A program made the position numbers and the translations under genes. A model generated the notes under the pieces. The model did no database searches. It saw nothing but the letters and a program-made list of their open reading frames with translations, and had not been told where the DNA came from. A stretch of 64,000 bases of DNA, from the NCBI GenBank assembly GCA_963678675.1, contig OY783192.1, positions 32,643,250 through 32,707,249 on the forward strand, read 5' to 3'. Origin of the DNA: Xiphydria camelus (Eukaryota; Arthropoda; Insecta; Hymenoptera; Xiphydriidae). This document shows positions 57,738-64,000 of this stretch, one piece after another; the first letter of the stretch is position 1; every line of letters starts with the position of its first letter.

Positions 57738-58000
57738 CACTGATACAAATAACTTGGTTAAAGTGACAAAACGCATTTGGAACGAGTTTAGTTATTCTAA
57801 CCAAAATACTAGTATGTTGAACCAAAAATTTCGTTATTCTAACTAAATATTTAGTAGTTTTAACTACATGTCTAGTTATTCTAACCAGAAAGTGGTCTGC
57901 TTAACCAAACACACATCTGGAGGATCCATATTTCACCAAACGGTTTGGTCGTAGTCTCCAGGATTTTGGTTTAATTGACCAGGTTATTTTTCTCAGCGTG
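57738..58000 (+). mobile_element. MITE, family B, second copy
   Basis: Starts CACTGATACAAATAACTTGG and ends tttttctcagcgtg. Contains repeated ttagttattctaaccaaa-type blocks and the shared ggattttggtttaattgacc near the right end, as at 50371-50568. Confidence 0.82.
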
Positions 58001-58425
58001 TTTACAATGATCATCGTTATAGAGCTCCTTTCGATCAGTAGGTTTGATTAAAATTGGAGTAATCTATTGTGGTCAATTTGAGGGCTGTCTCAGAACTGCA
58101 AGTAATTTGAAAACCCAGAGTCCTGCTATTTTTTTTAGTAGGCCTAAGAAGACGGTTAAGATCTACTACAGCGTGTCTCGCGTGCCTCATGGTATTTTTC
58201 GCGTAGTCCGCGGAGCTCGTCCGCGGATAACGATTGCACCTGGCCAATCGGTAGTCTCGATTTCCGCGGCATCCAATAGTGCGATAGCACTCTTTCCGGG
58301 AAGAGGTGGCCGAGGCGGTACGAGGCAGGAGGATAGAGTATCGCGAGTGGGGAGCACAATGGACGGCAATGCATATCTTATTTATCTTGGAAGAAGCGAC
58401 AGCCGATTCCAAATAGTGATGCGCA

Positions 58426-58570
58426 CTTCGATCGAGATTATCTCGTTATCTACTAACTTTTCACAGAATTTAGTGGAATACTTTTTTAAAGATCGCATTT
58501 CGATTTATAAAAAAGTTCTATACCTTTATGGCGTAAAAGTTCGTAATTAACGAGATAATCGCGATCGAAG
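58426..58570. mobile_element. Short foldback element
   Basis: Arms cttcgatcgagattatctcg and, inverted, acgagataatcgcgatcgaag; inner blocks acttttcac / cgtaaaagt also pair. About 145 bp, AT-rich loop. No target duplication identified. Confidence 0.65.
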
Positions 58571-61185
58571 CGAATTCTTCGTTCTTCTCTCTTCTAATTT
58601 AGCATTAGGTTTCCATATAATTACGGGAACCGTGGGGAAGAAATATTATTTCTCTATTATTTTGTATTTACTTGTCACGTGAATATTACGGTTACATTAT
58701 CGCAGCATATGCGGTATATACCATCGTAACTTCGGACTTCTACATCGTCGTACATAACCGCTGCTGCTGGAGAACCGAGTAGGCAGGTGTTTCTTTCCTC
58801 GTGCCCCGCGTCTACTTCGACGTCGTTGTCGACGTCGACCCGTTCCTCCGGCGACTCGAACGCGCTAGCGATATTATATAGGTATTCGATCATATTAATG
58901 GCCCCGGTGCAGGTCGGGGCTTCGAGGAAGAAGGGAATACTAATTACCGTCCAGCCTGTTATCTCTCTTGTAGATTCTTGTACCGGCCATTATAAGGTCC
59001 GTGCACCTCGTGAGAACTTTTCTACGAAGGGTCCCGCCGAATTCGACGCTATATATACACTTCTCGGTTGAAGTTTCGTGCGGGAAATAAATGGGGGCGT
59101 TTTTCCCTGACGAAAGTGATTCTCTTTATTTTTCCGTTTGCAAATAAGGACTGTGGAAAAATACACCCGAAATCTAAGTTTCCTGGTAAAAATGTAGATA
59201 GATTTTGTTAAGAATAGTAAAATATGAATTCTTATACAATTTATGAAAATTCAAAGAATATGAAAAATTCTATAAAAACGACGACGACGAGGAAAACGAG
59301 GACGGCGACGACGAGGACAACGACGACGAGTTCTACGACGACTAGGACGACTACGACGAGGACGAGGACGAAGACGACGACGAGGGCGACGATGACGATA
59401 ACGAGGAGGACGACGATGACGACGTATTGAACGGAGAAGACACCAACGACGTGATGCTGCTGAAAAAAGCATGGGGGAGCGCCGCGATAGCGGCGCAGGG
59501 GCAATAGCCCCTAGTTTCAAATAATTCAGGTATCACCGAGCTAAAAGCACGGGTGAGTTTACCGACAGAGCTTTACACGCTCTGTGGTCTGCCGTAAGAG
59601 TCGAGCAGTTGCGCTCTTATATAGAAACTCGTGCCGGGCTACTAGCGAGAGCCGAGAGGGAGCAGCGCCACCTGGTATCGGGCCGCCACAGTTCAAACGA
59701 GTCTTCGATAATATTTACAAGTTTTGTTACTTTAATTCCATGTTAATCCTTTGTCGGTCTCACCTTAATGAAGTGGTCCAAGTAACCCGGCCATTAAAGG
59801 TTAATTGAGCCACAGTATCATATTTATTATTTATTGCAACTGCATTATGCTTATGTTTTCATGCAACTTTCTAATAAATACTTGTATAGAATTGTTCTCT
59901 TAATGGGATTTTAATATTTATGAAAGCATACATTTATGAAAAAAGATGCTACAGTACCTCAAAAAAAGTGGTCCAACTATCCCGGACTTATCCTAATTTG
60001 TCAACAATAAAATTGTAAGAAATTCATTTTATGAAATAATGCAAATTATATCTATCAAATATTGAGAGATTATCGAATTGATGTTATCAGAGCATGACGG
60101 ATTTTCATCGCAGATGATCATTTCTGTACAAATTTTCCAAAACTTAACCCTACTCGGTTTTGATAAAATCTGTGAAATTCTTTCACCGCATTTTCAGCAC
60201 GACTATTTTCTCGTTCTGCACTTCGACCGAGAATTTTCTAACAAAACCAACCCTCGCCAATGTTCGAATTATCTCCTATTTCTACTGCGAGTGACTCTTC
60301 TCAGAGATCGGTTAAAATTCGACACACCTTTCCATTTCTTTTACGGTCATCGGATAACTGCACTCTTTCGCAACGCGACGTAACGCTTTCTTCGAACACC
60401 TCGCGCGAATTCCGCGGCGTACGCTGCACCTGGCGAACTGCAAGTACGACGAAAAGCGTGCCCGCGACGTTACACGATCTCGTTCGAGTTCTTATGGTTC
60501 GTATATGGACTCGCTTTGCGCGGGACCGAGCGTCGTAAAGCTCTTATCGAGATTCCGCGCGATAGATCGGCACACGGCCTACCCGTTTTACCCCGGAATC
60601 GGGAGACAAAGTCGGAGCGAGTCTACCGCACGGGCAGGTGCGACGTTATTCCGCGAATCGCGTCGATCGTGGCTTTCCGCTATCGCGTGTAACTCGCTAT
60701 GTATAGCTTCGAACCGTGAATGCACAGTGGACGTACGCGGGACGGAAACGAGAGTCCGTAACTCCAAAGCGATTCGTTTCTCCCAACGGTAAACCGAGTC
60801 CATAAAGAGACCATCTTTATCGAACGTTACACGAGAATGAAACTTGCGACGATCGTTATATCCGCGAGTACTTTTACAGTGCAAACACGAGCCGTCGAGA
60901 GTGACTCGCCTATTATATGGGAAGAAGCGCTCCGGGAGGAGAAACGTTAACGGTGCGCTTAGCGCAGATGAGATTTTACGGTGTTTAAATTAAATCACAG
61001 TCGATTGTTTCCCACGGATTTATGACGACCGCTCGCTCGTGAATGTCGGATTCCTCCGTGACGGAATGAGGGCTCCTCTCTTCGTAGATGACACCGAGTC
61101 GCCCGGAAGTTGCTGAAAAGATGTCCCTAAAGAGTCACGCGGATATCTTTTAGTGTACCGCAAATCGTGTCTGATATCCCCCAGA
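58571..61185. other. No supported gene; contains a GAC-type triplet repeat
   Basis: Mixed AT-rich and CpG-rich DNA. An imperfect acg/gac triplet array lies at 59277-59430. A 72-codon minus-strand frame at 58675-58893 is acidic and rich in gtcgac repeats; I do not consider it a gene. The CpG-rich part at 60400-60960 has frames but no recognisable protein. Confidence 0.45.
59277..59430. repeat. Imperfect GAC/ACG triplet microsatellite
   Basis: About 150 bases of acgacgacgagg-type triplets. It forces long low-complexity frames on all six readings (Thr/Arg on plus; Val, Arg and Ser on minus), which are artefacts. Confidence 0.95.
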
Positions 61186-62118
61186 CGGCACAAAGCCGAA
61201 AGACGTCTTTGAGTCGTCTTTAGGACGTCTTATGACCTACTTTCGAATTACTTTTATTGTTGGAAGACGTCTTTAAGGCGCCTCGAAGATGACTTGAAGA
61301 CGTTTTTTAGCTTGTCTGTTGTCTGGGCTCGGTTTTTAGACGATCCCGGCGTGTCCGTAAGTTGTTTTTTAAACGACTCCTTTGGGACGTCTAAAAGGCA
61401 TCTTATAGCCACGGCAAAATTTGTCCTTTTTGTGTGAACAGCCGAAAAAGATATCTTTTAGACGTCTCTGGCGTTTCTGCACTGATTGTGAGAAAAAAAT
61501 GTGATAGATTTGACTGAATTACCAGTCATGGGCGGGGGAGCGCAGATCAAGAGTTACTTGAATTAATAATTTGCTAAACCCGGCTATAGTTTGTTTTCGT
61601 CAAATAATTTTCAATCATTACTATCAAATTGTTTAATTCAAGTAACCAGATCGGCGTTCCCCCGCCTATAACCGCTAATTTAGACAAATTTACTATTTTT
61701 TTTCGCTGTGTGTAAGTTGTCTTTTAGATGACCCCTTTGACAGGGTCTGAAAGGCGCTTTTAAAACCCATTAGTTGCTGGTAATTTTAATTGCCGAGAAA
61801 TTTCTTCTTTGAGACATTAGATTAAGTATTTTCGTGTTGTTTAAAGAATTTCTCCGGAGGCTTTATTTTATTAAAAAGAAACGTATAATTTCTTAAATAA
61901 ATTCGTGAAAATTAAAAAAACGACTAATTGAATATCTACAAACAAAAATTGTTTGGCAACTGAAAATGATTCCGAGCACTGACGGGTTAAGGCGACTTTT
62001 CGTATGTCTGTAAAGGCAGACTTCTTTTCGTTGACAATAAATAGTCATTTTTGCGGTATCCCAAAGCAAACGTCTTTTAGACGCCTTCAGGACAGGCGTG
62101 TTATCTGGTGGGGTGAAA
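61186..62118. mobile_element. Possible DNA transposon with many AGACGTCTTT subrepeats
   Basis: The palindromic core gacgtc with flanking tttt/aaga recurs at least seven times (about 61200-61475, 61715-61735 and 62068-62085). Candidate ends are ccccagacggcaca on the left and, inverted, ccccaccagataacac on the right; they are similar but not strong. It is interrupted by the family A MITE at 61480-61712. Boundaries are tentative. Confidence 0.45.
61480..61712. mobile_element. Foldback MITE, family A, second copy
   Basis: Arms gatttgactgaattaccagt, then gggcgggggagcgcagat, pair with aattcaagtaaccagatcgg, gttcccccgcc and ctaatttagacaaatttac. The right arm is the inverse match of the left arm at 50191-50290. 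Left end CACTGATTGTGAGAAAAAAA, right end the inverse of CACACAGCGAAAAAAA. Confidence 0.8.
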
Positions 62119-62809
62119 TTTTTTACCGGGGGATGAGGGAGGACACTTCTGCAGCGCGCGTAAGCCTTCGACGTGCGAAAGCGCGCGATTGATACTGAAC
62201 GAGCGCAACTTCGCGCGGGGCAGGTCAGGGCCGGGAGGTGAGCAGCGGACGTGCAACCGCGGTCTAAAGTCAGGAGCGTGGGTGCTGCCTGACATATCAC
62301 GACATGCCGCCGCCATGTTGCTCCACATAATATGCTTGAAAGACGTGCCGCCGACACGGGCAGTCGCTTTACACGATTCGACCCCAGAATTTGCATCGAC
62401 CCCTGGAATCGATCCCTCGATCTCCCTCCTCTCGTGAGACGTGGAATTAATTAATGCGTCGCTCGGCTGCGCGAACGCTCCACCGCCGCGGCTTCTCCTC
62501 GTATCCTTATCGCGTAAATAGTCGTTGCGAGTGAAAGAAAAAAATGGGTTCCCGGAACCTTTCGCAAGACCTCGCCGGGATATACATATCTGTGGCCTCA
62601 TGGGTGTGGGTATACACCCGCGGGGGGGGGGGGGGGGGGAGCGAATATAATAAGGGTTACCGTAACAGACTTCCCAGAGATCCGAATCCCGGGGTGTAGG
62701 TAATTAGGTGCGTTTATACGCGAGGAGGGTCGTTGCGTAAGCGCGGTATTCTCACACTCGGTGAAACTGTTCGTTTGTGTACGCACCGGGAGGAATGGGA
62801 AATCTGGTA
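62119..62809. other. CpG-rich stretch with an 18-base G run
   Basis: Overlapping frames on both strands, none recognised. A poly-G tract occupies 62622-62639. No gene called. Confidence 0.5.
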
Positions 62810-63037
62810 CCTGAGACAAAAAAATTGCTTCATTGAAATAAACATGTTTTTGAATCCTATAAGTGTATAAGAGTATGTTTATTATTTGATTAGAATGAAT
62901 ATCGATTGGACATAATATCATCGATTCAATTGAATATTATTTGAATGAAATCGGTATTCATTCCAATTGAATAAATGTGCTTTTAGGACTATCCAAAAAT
63001 ACATTTATTTCGATGGAGGAAAATTTTTTTTTCAGTG
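62810..63037. mobile_element. Foldback MITE, uninterrupted relative of 49070-49535
   Basis: Left end CCTGAGACAAAAAAATTGCT, right end the inverse of CACTGAAAAAAAAATTTTCC, flanked by TA on both sides (62808-62809, 63038-63039). Arms pair through cattgaaataaacatgtttt and its inverse near 62999-63020. Confidence 0.8.
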
Positions 63038-63121
63038 TAGACATTTTTATTTATATAGCAGAACTGTGATAGGAGACAAGGTTAGATGGAATACGGACAA
63101 CGCGGGACAGTCTTGGATGTA

Positions 63122-63386
63122 TATTGAGAAAAATAATAATAACCTGGTCAATTTAACCAAAATCCTGGAGACCATAACCAAACCGTTAAGAGTTATATTG
63201 ATCCTCCATCTGTTTGTTTAATCTGTCCATTTTTTGGTTAGAATAACTAGACGCGTAGTTAGAATAACTAAACATGTATTATAATTAAAATAACTAAATA
63301 TTTGGTTAAACTTACTAATATTTTGGTTAGAGCAACTAAATTCGTTTAACGCGTTTTGTAATTTTAATCAAATTTTTTTTAGCGTA
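63122..63386 (-). mobile_element. MITE, family B, third copy (inverted)
   Basis: Reverse orientation relative to 50371-50568 and 57738-58000: starts with tattgagaaaaataataata, then acctggtcaatttaaccaaa and cctggagaccataaccaaac; ends near aatcaaatttttttta. The repeated ggttagaataact blocks are present. Confidence 0.8.
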
Positions 63387-63799
63387 ACCAAAATTTATCA
63401 ACTTTCACTTTCTTCAAAATCTAGTGAGCAAGTTTCGCACTCTCTCCATTCTTTCCTCTAATCTCGAATCAGGTTATCGGCACCTCTTCTTCGTTAACTC
63501 GCTATAGCAGCCACTGTCCAACGAAGTGCCCCCCTTTCTTCATCCCCGTGTTTTTCTCTCGCCGCAGTTGTCGCTAATTGCCGACTACTAAAAGAAATGA
63601 AAAAAAAAACTCGAGCGTTTCGCAAGACCACGCTGGACGTAAATATGTACCTGTGTGTGTGCAATAACGCAATTACACTTACATATGTATACGATATTCG
63701 ACGGGAGCGTAAGAATGTGAAAACATATACGGACACGCGCGCGCGCTTCCGCGGGACGACGATCGTGTCGGGGGGGCCCGAAGGATAGGTACGACACGT

Positions 63800-63990
63800 C
63801 GGCGAACACACGCGTGTAGGCAGCCATCGCGAGCGAGTGCGTGAGCGGTGGCATTGCCGCGCCGCAGCGGCTGTGCGTGCTCGAAAATTTATCGCATAAT
63901 CGACTGTCAGTCAGTCAAACGCGCGCGAGCACCGGTTCGTGTCTCATTATACGCCGAGTGTGCTTTCGTACGGAGCATTATGCGGTGCAG
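63800..63990 (+). promoter_or_regulatory. Possible promoter and first exon at the window edge
   Basis: A CpG-rich stretch with an insect-type initiator cluster (gtcagtcagtc, about 63905-63916) followed by a short exon candidate whose ATG at 63980 is spliced after 11 bases at a good donor (gcag/gtacac). The rest would lie outside the window. Suggestive only. Confidence 0.3.
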
Positions 63991-64000
63991 GTACACATAT

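Noticed and set aside
58675..58893. 72-codon acidic minus-strand frame
   Set aside because: Much of it derives from gtcgac/gacgtc repeats; no start context, splice sites or homologue.
59224..59536. Thr/Arg-, Val- and Ser-rich frames
   Set aside because: Caused by the GAC/ACG triplet microsatellite.
62101..62601. 166-codon minus-strand frame
   Set aside because: CpG-rich composition artefact; several other frames are open over the same bases and none resembles a protein.

Overview
The window looks like nuclear DNA of an insect, most likely a hymenopteran and possibly an ant. That assignment is inference: it rests on animal genes with short GT-AG introns, AT-rich non-coding DNA mixed with CpG-rich stretches, dense short foldback transposons and insect-like protein sequences. 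There is no bacterial or organellar signature. I saw no tRNA, rRNA or CRISPR array.

Layout. 379-6328 is a complete LTR retrotransposon insertion (minus orientation) with two 821-bp LTRs that read as identical and a 4-bp target duplication, but with a broken, deleted interior. It sits 97 bp upstream of the RRS1 start codon. From there to about 43.7 kb is a gene-dense housekeeping block: RRS1 (+, ribosome assembly), an unidentified two-pass membrane protein (+), NF-YB (-, CCAAT-binding factor), an unrecognised minus-strand exon, a second unidentified two-pass membrane protein (+), NTH1 (+, base excision repair), NOL12/viriato (-, rRNA processing), AGPS (+, peroxisomal ether-lipid synthesis, ending in SKL), BTAF1/Mot1 (-, TBP-removing ATPase, 15 exons), an unidentified 155-residue coiled-coil protein (-), ATP synthase subunit f (-) and DDX20/Gemin3 (+, SMN complex helicase). 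I rebuilt the exons of the recognised genes by hand. Phases close without a frameshift in every one, giving complete proteins of 339, 218, 302, 236, 611, 1915, 107 and 1267 residues.

About 45.6-51.1 kb holds the first three coding exons of a C5orf22/UPF0489 homologue; the rest of that gene is not recognisable in the window. From 51 to 64 kb I find no convincing gene. This part is a mosaic of foldback elements (MITEs), some nested in or abutting one another, diverged tandem duplications, microsatellites and CpG-rich stretches with spurious ORFs. Many of the foldbacks share CACTGA/CACAGA-A-rich ends and TA target duplications, which suggests one transposase family moved several of them. A possible promoter and first exon lies at the right edge.

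The genes do not form one pathway. They are the usual mix of housekeeping functions: ribosome biogenesis (RRS1, NOL12), transcription (NF-YB, BTAF1), snRNP assembly (DDX20), DNA repair (NTH1), mitochondria (subunit f) and peroxisomes (AGPS). I found no convincing new multi-gene system. The most unusual items are a near-perfect 37-bp-stem hairpin at 17462-17544, the PTS1-type ending of AGPS, the trans-mobilised-looking retrotransposon, an intronic duplication that carries a decayed copy of an exon end and splice donor, and the nested foldback elements.
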